Source: an uncultured Lachnospiraceae bacterium
GTDB lineage: Bacteria; Bacillota; Clostridia; Lachnospirales; Lachnospiraceae
Length of the DNA: 22,270 nucleotides
NCBI GenBank assembly: GCA_934402515.1
Contig: CAKRTZ010000038.1
Span: 1-22,270 of the forward strand
Direction of reading: 5' to 3'
Part shown: positions 1 to 7,669 of the stretch, one piece after another
Layout of the letters: each line of letters starts with the position of its first letter
Numbering within the stretch: position 1 is the first letter of the stretch
Notes under the pieces: generated by a model
The model's database searches: none
What the model saw: the letters and a program-made list of their open reading frames with translations, nothing else
What the model was told of the DNA's origin: nothing
Program-made: the position numbers and the translations under genes

Positions 1-30
1 CATAAACTTCTTCTCTGCGAGCTGCACATC
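1..30 (-). repeat. Copy of a short dispersed repeat, cut by the window edge
   Basis: On the minus strand this stretch matches the 3' end of the broken ATPase gene at 19431-19460 in 26 of 30 positions. Here the reading frame gives DVQLAEKKFM and stays open to the window edge, while at the other copy it gives DAQLAEK and then a stop. The open frame here can be followed back to about position 73, almost into the tRNA terminator, with no convincing ribosome binding site. It could be the start of a small gene, a gene fragment, or a non-coding dispersed repeat. Confidence 0.45.
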
Positions 31-74
31 CCCGCGGAGCGTTTTTGATTCATAGGACGGGATTTCCTTGAGAA

Positions 75-108
75 TCAAAAAAAGAGTCTAGCAAAAGCCA
101 GACTCTTT
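75..108 (-). terminator. Rho-independent terminator of tRNA-Trp
   Basis: Read on the minus strand, a 12-bp stem (AAAGAGTCTGGC against GCTAGACTCTTT, one G-T pair) closes a TTTT loop and runs straight into a T tract. It lies three bases after the 3' end of the tRNA, so it ends that transcript. Confidence 0.9.
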
Positions 109-110
109 CG

Positions 111-181
111 CAGAGGAAGAGGGAATCGAACCCCCGTTAACGGTTTTGGAGACCGCCGCACTACCGCTGTACTATTCCTCT
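111..181 (-). tRNA. tRNA-Trp (anticodon CCA)
   Basis: The minus strand folds as a complete 71-nt tRNA. The acceptor stem pairs AGAGGAA with TTCCTCT, the anticodon stem GCGGT/ACCGT closes the loop CTCCAAA with anticodon CCA, and the T loop reads GGTTCGATTCC. The discriminator base is G. The 3' CCA is not encoded (the next bases are CGA), so it must be added after transcription. It has its own promoter upstream and a terminator downstream, so it is a single-gene unit. Confidence 0.95.
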
Positions 182-186
182 ATTTA

Positions 187-206
187 TTGAGACTGCATTG
201 TCTCAA
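187..206 (-). other. Leader hairpin at the 5' end of the tRNA-Trp transcript
   Basis: TTGAGAC and GTCTCAA form a perfect 7-bp inverted repeat around a 6-nt loop. It starts about where transcription from the upstream -10 element should begin and ends five bases before the mature tRNA. It probably folds in the primary transcript and is removed by RNase P. Confidence 0.5.
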
Positions 207-214
207 CGAATAAC

Positions 215-244
215 ATTATAGCACACCTTTCTCTGGATAAGCAA
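215..244 (-). promoter_or_regulatory. Promoter of tRNA-Trp
   Basis: On the minus strand a TATAAT -10 box (215-220) is preceded by TGC, which makes an extended -10, and by TTGCTT (239-244) with an 18-nt spacer. It is well placed for a start near 208. Confidence 0.75.
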
Positions 245-285
245 GCACAACAATTCGATAATATTTTTAAATTTGTCAGACTATT

Positions 286-317
286 GTCACGCTTGCCGGC
301 AAACCTGCAAACGTGAC
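286..317. repeat. Strong isolated hairpin
   Basis: Read on the minus strand, GTCACGTTTGCAGG pairs with CCGGCAAGCGTGAC around a TTTG loop, with one G-T pair and one mismatch over 14 positions. No T tract follows on either strand, so it is not a standard terminator. It sits between the end of the glycosidase-like gene and the tRNA-Trp promoter and may still act as the 3' boundary of the long operon. No clear intrinsic terminator is visible in 318-431, although an A7 run (T7 on the minus strand) lies at 388-394. Confidence 0.5.
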
Positions 318-431
318 ATTCGCAGGCTCATTTAAGTTTTGGTCTGCTAAGAGAGTCTGCTCATACTTGAGTCACTTTCTTACGCTGAAAAAAAGCAAGT
401 GTTTTCTGCTGAGTGAACAGTAACATTACTC

Positions 432-2345
432 TTACGATTCCTCATACATCTGTAAAAAGTACAGTACCCAGTCCTGGTCGTTGGCATAAGGGTCGGTAAA
501 CTGTTCCGGTCTGCCATCTACTGCATAGGGGTACAGATAGGCACAGCTTGCACTTCCGTCCTCGAAAAACAGGGATAAAGGACTCCGCAGTGCTGCATAG
601 GCTTTCCGTTTAAACTGTTTCTGTACCAAATCCAGTTCCGGATCCGCCTCATGCTCCAGGATTCTTGCATATTTCAAATAGGCCATGCCAGTCAATACAC
701 TGGAAGGATTAGGGAGCGTATCCCCATAAACCTGGCGTTTTCCCACACGACGGTTCTCTCCATAGCGAAGAGCTGTCTCATACAGCCGGTGGTCCGGTGC
801 TCTGCCTCCAAAGAGTTCCAGAACGGTCAACTGGTCTTCCGCAGCCTCCAGGCACTTTTTTTCTCCGGTAATCGCATAAAGCTCCAGCAGGTCATTGGCC
901 GCCGCTGCTGCCATCTTCTGGTCGAAATGCTCCTCGCTCTCATATTTCACGCCGTTTTTCATGAGCCAGTCAGCATGCTCCTTAAACTGCCCCAGCAGAT
1001 ACAGGCTGTCCTGCCGCATGCCTGCCTTCTCCAAGCATTCAATCAGCTCCGACATGGGAACTGCCACCGCATAGTGCTCTGCTCCACCCTGGTCATAATA
1101 CCAGTGCATGATGCGCATCGACATTTTCAGAAATTCATTATTACCGGAGAAGCGATAAATCTCCATAAAAAATCTGGCTGCCCAGGGGGCTGTCTCCACA
1201 CTGTCCCGGGTATTGTCACAGCCTGCATCCCCATAAACTTCTCCCGTGGAAGTATTTACCAGTTCATGAGTGACGAAATGCAGATACCCGGACAGGCTGG
1301 CTGCCACTTCTTCATTCACATGCTCCTGTAGATATCTTGCCAGCAGGATCCCCATTCCCAGACGCTCCCGCCCGGCGTTGTACTCCTTGCTGTTCTGGTA
1401 AAAAATCTGCTGTTCCTCATTATCATAAATGAGATAGGCTCCATTTAAATGGCTGCCCTGTTTCTGATACTGTTGATGGTTCACAATAAAAGCACACCGC
1501 TTCGCCGTCAGTTCTCCCAGTGCGGGACTGACATAGACTCTGCACAGGGTGTTCACCTCTCCCACACGGATCCTGTATTCATACTCCCCACAATGACTCA
1601 GTTCCTGATCAATGCAGGCAATTCCTTTCATCATGGTAAATACTGCCGGGCCTTCATCCACCCATGGATGTCTCCCGCAAACAGAAGTATGGGGTTTATA
1701 AAATCGTTCAATATAAATTTCATTCTCCATGACCGGAGTCATGGCTTTGATACGCAGGTGCAGAGTCTCTCCCTCATATAGCACGTACTTATCTGCCTCC
1801 ACCCGCACATAATTGGTAAAGTTCTCCAGCTTTTTGTAAAAATCATGCTTTCCTTTATGCCAGAAAATCACCCACTCAATGCAAATGCTCTCCTCCGGTT
1901 TTAACACCTTGGGCGTCACATTTAACAACAGGTCACCACGGTCGCAGGCATCTCTTTTTCCTTCCCGCTCAAAGCTGTAAGAGCAGAGACTTCCTGCAGT
2001 CAGGCATAAACCCAGATGGGGCTCCACATCTCCCATGCGGAGGGCGCAGACATAACTTACCTCCCCACCACACCACACATGGGTATGACAACGCTCCTCC
2101 AGACAAGTCTGCACATCCTCATAACTGTCACGGAAAGGGGTATAGATTGCCAGATCTCCTTCCCGTAAAAAGATTTCCCGATTGGTATCATTACGGAACA
2201 CATACTGCTCCTTGATGATATTGTTGCCAAGCTTTCTGCCCTTGGACACCGTAATGCCATCCACTGCACGCACTGTGCCCCACTCGGTATGTTCACCCAG
2301 CCAGTTCATTCCAAAGGGATCCTGGGGATTCACTAATGATTTCAT
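432..2345 (-). CDS. Glycosidase-like protein (six-hairpin fold suspected)
   Basis: A 637-aa soluble protein with no signal peptide. The first ~270 residues look beta-rich, with phrases such as EERCHTHVWCGGEVSYVCAL and ESICIEWVIFWH that resemble the N-terminal sandwich of glycoside hydrolases. The rest is rich in helices with aromatic and acidic residues, for example TPWAARFFMEIYRFSG-like stretches and EDGSASCAYLYPYAVDG. This is typical of alpha/alpha six-hairpin glycosidases. I cannot name the substrate or the catalytic pair. The ATG has GAGGA upstream, placed in the last codons of the DUF308-like gene, so the two are translated together. It is the last gene of the long operon. A cytoplasmic role in breaking down an imported oligosaccharide is a guess. 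Confidence 0.65.
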   Translation of the reverse strand: MKSLVNPQDPFGMNWLGEHTEWGTVRAVDGITVSKGRKLGNNIIKEQYVFRNDTNREIFLREGDLAIYTPFRDSYEDVQTCLEERCHTHVWCGGEVSYVCALRMGDVEPHLGLCLTAGSLCSYSFEREGKRDACDRGDLLLNVTPKVLKPEESICIEWVIFWHKGKHDFYKKLENFTNYVRVEADKYVLYEGETLHLRIKAMTPVMENEIYIERFYKPHTSVCGRHPWVDEGPAVFTMMKGIACIDQELSHCGEYEYRIRVGEVNTLCRVYVSPALGELTAKRCAFIVNHQQYQKQGSHLNGAYLIYDNEEQQIFYQNSKEYNAGRERLGMGILLARYLQEHVNEEVAASLSGYLHFVTHELVNTSTGEVYGDAGCDNTRDSVETAPWAARFFMEIYRFSGNNEFLKMSMRIMHWYYDQGGAEHYAVAVPMSELIECLEKAGMRQDSLYLLGQFKEHADWLMKNGVKYESEEHFDQKMAAAAANDLLELYAITGEKKCLEAAEDQLTVLELFGGRAPDHRLYETALRYGENRRVGKRQVYGDTLPNPSSVLTGMAYLKYARILEHEADPELDLVQKQFKRKAYAALRSPLSLFFEDGSASCAYLYPYAVDGRPEQFTDPYANDQDWVLYFLQMYEES

Positions 2346-2348
2346 CGA

Positions 2349-3260
2349 TTATTCTTCCTCCGTATGTTCTGCTTCCGGTATGGAACTTAACCATTCCTCC
2401 ACATCATTTGCCGCATCGGAAGGTTTCTCTTCCTGATAAACCGTTGGTTCACTTTCTGAGGCCGGCACAATATCCTTGTCTGCTGCCGTCTTTGTGACCG
2501 TAACAGCTTCCGTCCGGTCAGGCGTCTCATCCTGTGGCAGAGTTTCCGGAACAGTTTCCTCCCGCTTCTCATCTTCCTGCATCTGTGATGCGTTTTCATC
2601 CTGTTCCTTTTGTTTCCGTTCCTTACGGGCGTAAAGTTTCACGCGGATAAAGAGATAAATATTGCTGATAATTCCTATCACTCCATCCACTAAAAGGAGA
2701 TAATAGGTTACTAATTTATGTAATTCCGGATCTTTAAAGGGATTGATAATCACGCATACCGCGCCTGCAATCAACAATGCCGCCAAAATAATGGCAACCA
2801 CCCACACCGGATCTTTCATGCTCTTTAAATCCATGGCATACTGGAGTTTGATAATGGCAGTCAAAAGCAGGAAAATTCCCAGTACCAGCAGAAAGCTATT
2901 GGCAATCGCCTGCACCCGCACCAGGGCACACATGCCCAGAATCACGCCCAGCACACCGACAGCAAAGCCATATTCATTCATATTCCGGTAGCTTTCCGCC
3001 AGAAAATAGTGAACGATCTGGATGATTCCAACAAAGACCAGCACTCCGCTGAGTCCATAACAGATATGTATAATCTGGAGCTGTGGTACAAACAACAATA
3101 ATGCCCCCATCAGCAGAAACATACACTCCGCCGCAATGACATATCCGGTGTTAAAAATACTGCCGCCGGAGCTTTTCCTTTTCGCCTTTTCCAGTTCCTT
3201 TTCCATTTTTTCCTGCTTTTTTTCCATCGCACGGAGTTCTTTTTTCTTAATAAATGCCAT
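2349..3260 (-). CDS. DUF308/HdeD-like membrane protein
   Basis: About 303 aa. A charged, Lys/Glu-rich N-terminus (residues 1-35, probably coiled coil) is followed by roughly six hydrophobic segments (about 38-215) and a long acidic, Gln/Glu/Thr-rich cytoplasmic tail. The paired-helix pattern, with GLSGVLVFVGIIQIVHYFL and GFAVGVLGVILGM, fits the DUF308 (HdeD) family, whose function in Firmicutes is unknown. I start at MAFIKKKE because GGGGG lies four bases before it; an ATG four codons earlier (3272) has no well-spaced binding site. A 65-nt gap to the upstream gene holds a 6-bp hairpin (3300-3316) without a T tract, so read-through from the upstream operon is likely. Confidence 0.7.
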   Translation of the reverse strand: MAFIKKKELRAMEKKQEKMEKELEKAKRKSSGGSIFNTGYVIAAECMFLLMGALLLFVPQLQIIHICYGLSGVLVFVGIIQIVHYFLAESYRNMNEYGFAVGVLGVILGMCALVRVQAIANSFLLVLGIFLLLTAIIKLQYAMDLKSMKDPVWVVAIILAALLIAGAVCVIINPFKDPELHKLVTYYLLLVDGVIGIISNIYLFIRVKLYARKERKQKEQDENASQMQEDEKREETVPETLPQDETPDRTEAVTVTKTAADKDIVPASESEPTVYQEEKPSDAANDVEEWLSSIPEAEHTEEE

Positions 3261-3325
3261 AGTTACCCCCATTCCCGGTTACTGTTCACACCCAAATCAC
3301 TTGCTTACTTAGCAAGACGGTAAAT

Positions 3326-4150
3326 TTATTGTGCTGCCTGCATGCGTTCTTCCAGAAGTTCTGCACCCTGCCAGATTTCGTAAAAGGGCTGTTCCAGTAA
3401 ATTGCCCACAGGATTTGCATCCTTCTGACGCAGCACGTTTCCCTTTTCGTCCACCAATAAATCATAGAGCGGTGAAATCGGTGTCTCTCTGTCTGCTGTC
3501 ACGCATACCACATTTTTTTCAAAATGGAGCAAATCCTCCACATCTTTTCTGGGAATTTCCTCCTCTCCGGCACAGCCAATCAACAGCTTTGTCACGCCGG
3601 CGTCTGCCAGTCTGTCCATGATACGTTTCCAGGTGCCGTTGGACAGGCTCTCGTCCATGAGCAGATAAGCCCGGTAAGGCGCCCGGTAGTAGGGTAGGTA
3701 GGACAAATAGTCCAAAGTCTCCTTCGGCTCCTTCTCTCCGTCAGCCACCGCTTTTACCGTCCTGCACATGGCAGTCAACTGCTCCCCTGAAGTTTCCGGT
3801 TTTGTATGTAACAGCTTACTGCTCCGCACGGATGCCAGGAAAATAGCATCCTCTAACTGACTGGCACAAAGAAATACCGCTCCGTCCTCCTCCCGGTGTT
3901 TGATTCCCGGCATGGAAGGCAGTGCGCGGAACAGCTCCGTCACCAGAACCGCATGAGGCTCAGACAGGGGAATCCGTTTTTCTCCATCCACCACCAGCAC
4001 CGCCGGAATTCCTTTTTTGAGAGAATAAAGCGGCGGCACAAAGTGCACAAACAAGTCCTTGTCTGTTTGATTTTTTTCCTGCCAGACCAGATGAAGCGGC
4101 AGCACCTGCTGCCAGTTTTTACGTTCATAGTTTTTCAGAAAAATCCCCAT
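3326..4150 (-). CDS. Unknown protein resembling a cysteine-less radical SAM/SPASM protein
   Basis: A 274-aa soluble protein that I do not recognise as a named family. Residues ~172-215 (GTWKRIMDRLADAGVTKLLI, then IPRKDVEDLL) look like the helix-strand pattern of radical SAM barrels, where an E-E-W-x-x-I-L-D-L-x-x-A-G-V segment precedes the SAM-binding motif. Residues ~229-262 (LYDLLVDEKGNV, then VGNLLEQPFYEIWQG) look like a SPASM tail (D-x-x-G-N-V ... G-N-L-x-E-Q-x-x-x-E-I-W). The CxxxCxxC motif and SPASM cysteines are absent; only four scattered Cys occur. It could be a pseudoenzyme or scaffold. It starts 14 nt after sufB with AGAGGG as binding site, so it is co-transcribed with the Suf genes. 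Confidence 0.55.
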   Translation of the reverse strand: MGIFLKNYERKNWQQVLPLHLVWQEKNQTDKDLFVHFVPPLYSLKKGIPAVLVVDGEKRIPLSEPHAVLVTELFRALPSMPGIKHREEDGAVFLCASQLEDAIFLASVRSSKLLHTKPETSGEQLTAMCRTVKAVADGEKEPKETLDYLSYLPYYRAPYRAYLLMDESLSNGTWKRIMDRLADAGVTKLLIGCAGEEEIPRKDVEDLLHFEKNVVCVTADRETPISPLYDLLVDEKGNVLRQKDANPVGNLLEQPFYEIWQGAELLEERMQAAQ

Positions 4151-4164
4151 AGCGTCCCTCTGCT

Positions 4165-5082
4165 TTATTTTAAGAAACCGTTGATAATCTGTTCCTCGGC
4201 TTCGCTTTCTGTCAGTCCCAATGTCATCAGTTTGATTAACTGTTCACCCGCAATTTTTCCGATTGCCGCCTCATGAATCAGGCTTGCATCCAGATGGTTG
4301 GCAGTCAGGGCAGGCATCGCTGTCACGCAGCCATGCTCCATGATGATGCCATCACACTCGGAATGTCCGGCACAGCGGTTATTTCCGTTGATCACCGAGA
4401 CAAATTCCTGCTTGGATTCATCACGGGCTACGGAACGGGACACCAGATTGACGCTGGAACCTTCGCCGTCCATCTCCACTGCAAAATCCGTTTTGGCATA
4501 CTGTCTGCCGTGGGTCATGATTTTCTCATGAATCACCAGAGTGGCATCCTTATCCAGTTTGGCACGGGTCTTCCGCACAGTGGAATCCACCCCGCGGATC
4601 TGAACCGTCTCCATTTCCATGTAGGCACCCTCGCCCAGTTCCACAATGGTTTCCGGGTTTAAAATCCGCTCTCCGGTTCCTTCACCCTCGCCGTAGTGTT
4701 TCTCCACATATTTCAGCTTTGCGTTTTTCCCTACATAAAAGCTGTGAATTCCGTCATGCTGGCTTTTCTGATCGCCGCCATTGTGGATGCCGCATCCTGC
4801 CACGATGGTCACATCGCAGTCCTCGCCAATATAAAAATCGTTATAGACTAAATCCGTCAGTCCCGTCTGGGTCAGCACCACGGGAATATGGACACTCTCA
4901 TTTTTCGTGCCCGGTTTGATGATGATGTCAATTCCCGGTTTGTCCGTCTTTGTGACAATATCAATATGTTCCGTGGTATTCCGGGAGTCCAGTTTACCGT
5001 TTGCACGAATATTGTAGGCACCGGCAGGCATTTCATGCAGACCGGAAATTTCTTCTAACAGCGTCTTTTGAATGGTATCCAT
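4165..5082 (-). CDS. sufB: Fe-S cluster scaffold of the SufB/SufD family (minimal SmsB type)
   Basis: A 305-aa protein matching the SufBD core beta-helix domain, much shorter than the ~465 aa of E. coli SufB because the N-terminal helical domain is reduced. It forms a scaffold with SufC on which Fe-S clusters are built in the cytoplasm. Visible features are C243 in GHSECDGIIM and H270-E271 in IHEAAIGKIAGEQ, which correspond to the catalytic Cys and Glu region of SufB (C405 and E434 in E. coli). The start has TAGGAGG nine bases upstream and lies 13 nt after sufC. No sufD, sufS or sufU is present nearby, so this is a two-gene SmsCB-like system; the sulfur donor must be encoded elsewhere. Confidence 0.88.
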   Translation of the reverse strand: MDTIQKTLLEEISGLHEMPAGAYNIRANGKLDSRNTTEHIDIVTKTDKPGIDIIIKPGTKNESVHIPVVLTQTGLTDLVYNDFYIGEDCDVTIVAGCGIHNGGDQKSQHDGIHSFYVGKNAKLKYVEKHYGEGEGTGERILNPETIVELGEGAYMEMETVQIRGVDSTVRKTRAKLDKDATLVIHEKIMTHGRQYAKTDFAVEMDGEGSSVNLVSRSVARDESKQEFVSVINGNNRCAGHSECDGIIMEHGCVTAMPALTANHLDASLIHEAAIGKIAGEQLIKLMTLGLTESEAEEQIINGFLK

Positions 5083-5095
5083 CCTGTCCTACCTC

Positions 5096-5809
5096 CTACA
5101 TTTTCTCGGTGAGCACGCTGCACGTACTCTGTCCGTTTAACAGCTTCGGCAAAATTTCTTCCCTCGTGCCCTGTTTCTGAATCTGTCCATCTGCAATGAC
5201 GATGATTTTGTCGGCAATATTTAAAATTCGTTCCTGATGGGAAATGATGAGAATAGTTCCGTTAATCTGCTTGTACATCTTCTCAAAAACCTGAATCAGA
5301 TTCTGGAAACTCCACAGATCAATGCCTGCCTCCGGCTCATCAAAAATGGAAAGCTTGGTACCTCTTGCCATGACCATGGCAATCTCAATACGCTTTAACT
5401 CTCCACCGGACAGGGAATCATTCAGTTCACGGTTTACATAATCTCTGGCACACAAACCAACCTCTGATAAAATATCGCAGATTTCACTGATGGATGCCTG
5501 TTTTCCTGATGCCAGACTGAGTAAATCCTTTACCGTCAGGCCTTTAAAAGTAACGGGTTTTTGGAAGGCATAGCTGATGCCTTTTCTGGCACGCTCTGTC
5601 ACCGTAGCCTCGGTGATATCCTCCCCGTCCAGATAAATTTTCCCGGAAGTGGGTACCAGAATACCGGAAATGATTTTCGCCAGAGTGGATTTTCCACCGC
5701 CGTTTGGCCCGGTGAGTGCCACAAAACGTTCATTGATTTCCAGATTGATATTTTTCAGAATCTCTTTTTCCCCATCTACTTCAAAGCAGATGTCCCTTAA
5801 TTCCAACAT
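5096..5809 (-). CDS. sufC: SufC-type ABC ATPase of Fe-S cluster assembly
   Basis: A 237-aa ATPase that works with the SufB scaffold and is not a transporter; no membrane partner is nearby. It shows Walker A GPNGGGKST (34-42), Q-loop AFQKPVTFKG, signature LSGGELKR (133-140), Walker B LSIFDEPEAGID (153-164) and an H-loop in IISHQER. The signature with E-L-K-R and the DEPEAGID form are typical of SufC. GAGGAA lies seven bases before the ATG. The gap to radA is 24 nt and to sufB 13 nt, which supports translation as part of one unit. Confidence 0.93.
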   Translation of the reverse strand: MLELRDICFEVDGEKEILKNINLEINERFVALTGPNGGGKSTLAKIISGILVPTSGKIYLDGEDITEATVTERARKGISYAFQKPVTFKGLTVKDLLSLASGKQASISEICDILSEVGLCARDYVNRELNDSLSGGELKRIEIAMVMARGTKLSIFDEPEAGIDLWSFQNLIQVFEKMYKQINGTILIISHQERILNIADKIIVIADGQIQKQGTREEILPKLLNGQSTCSVLTEKM

Positions 5810-5833
5810 GATTGGTTCCTCAATTCTACTTTT

Positions 5834-7210
5834 TTAAATCAGGTCAATGGCGTCCTGGACAGATTTCACACCCACCAGTCGGATTCCCTCAACCTTTTTC
5901 GCTGCCTCCAGGTTGGCTGCCGGCAAAATACAGGTGGTAAAGCCCAGCTTTTTCGCCTCTTTTACTCTGCCCTCCACCATGTTCACTGCACGCACCTCGC
6001 CACTTAAGCCTACCTCGCCAAAGCAAAGGGTGTGCTCATCAATGGCACGGTTTTTAAAGCTGGACACCACTGCCAGGGCAATGCCCAAATCCATTGCCGG
6101 TTCTGTAATTTTCATGCCGCCCGCCAGATTTACATAGGCGTCACAGTCCGACATCTGTAATCCCACACGCTTTTCCAATACTGCCATCAGCAGATTCAGA
6201 CGGTTAAAGTCTGTTCCCGCCGCCTGTCTCCGGGGAATTCCGAAGTTACTGTGACACACCAACGCCTGGATTTCCAGAAGAATGGGTCTTGTCCCTTCCA
6301 TGGAGCAGGACACAATGGAACCTGCCGCCCCTTCCGGGCGCCCATTTAGCATATATTCAGAAGGGTTGCTTACCTGGGTAAGTCCCTGTTCTGTCATTTC
6401 AAAAACACCAACTTCATCCGTTGCACCAAAGCGGTTTTTCACGCCCCGCAACAGTCGGTAAGAGGCATGTCTGTCTCCCTCAAAATAAAGTACGGTATCC
6501 ACCATGTGCTCCAGCACACGGGGTCCTGCCACGGTGCCATCCTTGGTCACATGGCCTACGATAAAAATTGCCACACCCAGTCCTTTGGCCAGCTGCAGCA
6601 AAAGTCCGGTTGCCTCTCTTACCTGGGACACACTTCCCGGTGCCGCCGTCACCGTCTCCCGGTACATGGTCTGTATGGAGTCAATCACTACTACAGAGGG
6701 TTCTTCCCGCTCTATGGTCTCCCGGATCAGATCCAGATTCGTCTCGCACAGCACTTTCAGATTGTCTGTAAACTCCCCGATTCGCTCTGCCCGCATTTTA
6801 ATCTGTTTCTGGGATTCCTCGCCGGAAATATACAACACCTTCGTCCCCGCATCGGAAAGCTGATGGCACACTTGTAACAGCAGGGTGGACTTGCCAATTC
6901 CGGGGTCGCCGCCCACCAGAACCAGCGAACCGGGGACGATTCCTCCCCCCAGCACTCTGTCCAGTTCGCTGATACCCGTGAGCATTTTGTCTTCTTCCCG
7001 CAGATCGATTTCCTTCATGGTAAGAGGTTTGGCCGCTTTTCCGTTTGCGATGCCGCCAATCCCACGGCTCACCTGTGGATGAATTTTTGCAATGGGTTCT
7101 TCCACAAAGCTGTTCCAGCTTTTACAGCCGGGACACTGTCCCATCCATTTGGAGGACTCGTAGCCGCATTCCTGGCAGAAGAATACCGTTGTCTTTTTCG
7201 CATTTGCCAT
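5834..7210 (-). CDS. radA: DNA repair protein RadA (Sms)
   Basis: A 458-aa RecA-like ATPase/helicase that helps process branched DNA during recombinational repair and transformation. It has the N-terminal zinc finger C12-x2-C15 ... C26-x2-C29, Walker A GGDPGIGKST, Walker B-type VVVIDSIQTMY, the RadA-specific KNRFGATDEVG motif, and a C-terminal Lon-protease-like domain in which LAGGMKITEPAMDLGIALA is recognisable. The length is normal for the family. It starts three bases after the stop of the small gene upstream and has only a weak binding site, so translational coupling is likely. Its place behind clpC matches the common Firmicutes clpC-radA order. Confidence 0.96.
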   Translation of the reverse strand: MANAKKTTVFFCQECGYESSKWMGQCPGCKSWNSFVEEPIAKIHPQVSRGIGGIANGKAAKPLTMKEIDLREEDKMLTGISELDRVLGGGIVPGSLVLVGGDPGIGKSTLLLQVCHQLSDAGTKVLYISGEESQKQIKMRAERIGEFTDNLKVLCETNLDLIRETIEREEPSVVVIDSIQTMYRETVTAAPGSVSQVREATGLLLQLAKGLGVAIFIVGHVTKDGTVAGPRVLEHMVDTVLYFEGDRHASYRLLRGVKNRFGATDEVGVFEMTEQGLTQVSNPSEYMLNGRPEGAAGSIVSCSMEGTRPILLEIQALVCHSNFGIPRRQAAGTDFNRLNLLMAVLEKRVGLQMSDCDAYVNLAGGMKITEPAMDLGIALAVVSSFKNRAIDEHTLCFGEVGLSGEVRAVNMVEGRVKEAKKLGFTTCILPAANLEAAKKVEGIRLVGVKSVQDAIDLI

Positions 7211-7213
7211 AAA

Positions 7214-7618
7214 TTATTCGTTTACCTTAACCGATACCACATCTGCCTCTGCAAGTTCTACGCTTAAAGACAGTTTGCCACCCAGATTTGTGGTCATTTT
7301 ACCAATACTGTTTCCATTTATGAAAACTTCATACTCGGTATCCTCTTTTAAGCCCAGAGTAATTTCTGCGTCCGCATCTCCGGTTACGTTAAATTCCACT
7401 CCTTTTTCAGTCTCCTTAAAATGAGAAACTGTGGTTCCCGGCACTGATTCGTATGCGAATAAGCCGTTTTTCTCCAGTTTCGTCATGGTAGCATAGGTTT
7501 TTACCTTGTAGATGTCTCCGCCATGATCGAAATCATCCTGTTTTGCTTTCTGCTCCAGCTTGTGATTTCCAAAGCTTAAAGTTCCATCCTGTTCTGTGCA
7601 AAGTAATTGTGCTGCCAT
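7214..7618 (-). CDS. Conserved small protein between clpC and radA
   Basis: A 134-aa soluble protein with no signal peptide, membrane segment or cysteine-based motif beyond one Cys near the start. The sequence is beta-rich. A conserved-looking middle (GGDIYKVKTY, LEKNGLFAYESVPGT) is followed by an Ig-like tail (EYEVFINGNSIGKMTTNLGG). From memory, similar proteins are common in Lachnospiraceae and are often labelled 'endosialidase'; I see no enzymatic residues to back that name. GGAGG lies eight bases before the ATG, 51 nt after clpC. Its position in the stress operon suggests a role in protein quality control, but that is only context. Confidence 0.72.
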   Translation of the reverse strand: MAAQLLCTEQDGTLSFGNHKLEQKAKQDDFDHGGDIYKVKTYATMTKLEKNGLFAYESVPGTTVSHFKETEKGVEFNVTGDADAEITLGLKEDTEYEVFINGNSIGKMTTNLGGKLSLSVELAEADVVSVKVNE

Positions 7619-7669
7619 TTTTTCTTCCTCCTGTGTATACCTGTTTTACTTTATACTGTTTTGTTTGCT

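Noticed and set aside
651..1331. Plus-strand frame of 226 codons
   Set aside because: It is the antisense of the glycosidase-like gene, with Cys/His/Gln-rich composition typical of shadows and no start signals.
4273..4662. Plus-strand frame of 129 codons opposite sufB
   Set aside because: It is a shadow of sufB, with no binding site and no protein-like features; the same holds for long plus-strand frames opposite radA, clpC and the glycosidase-like gene.
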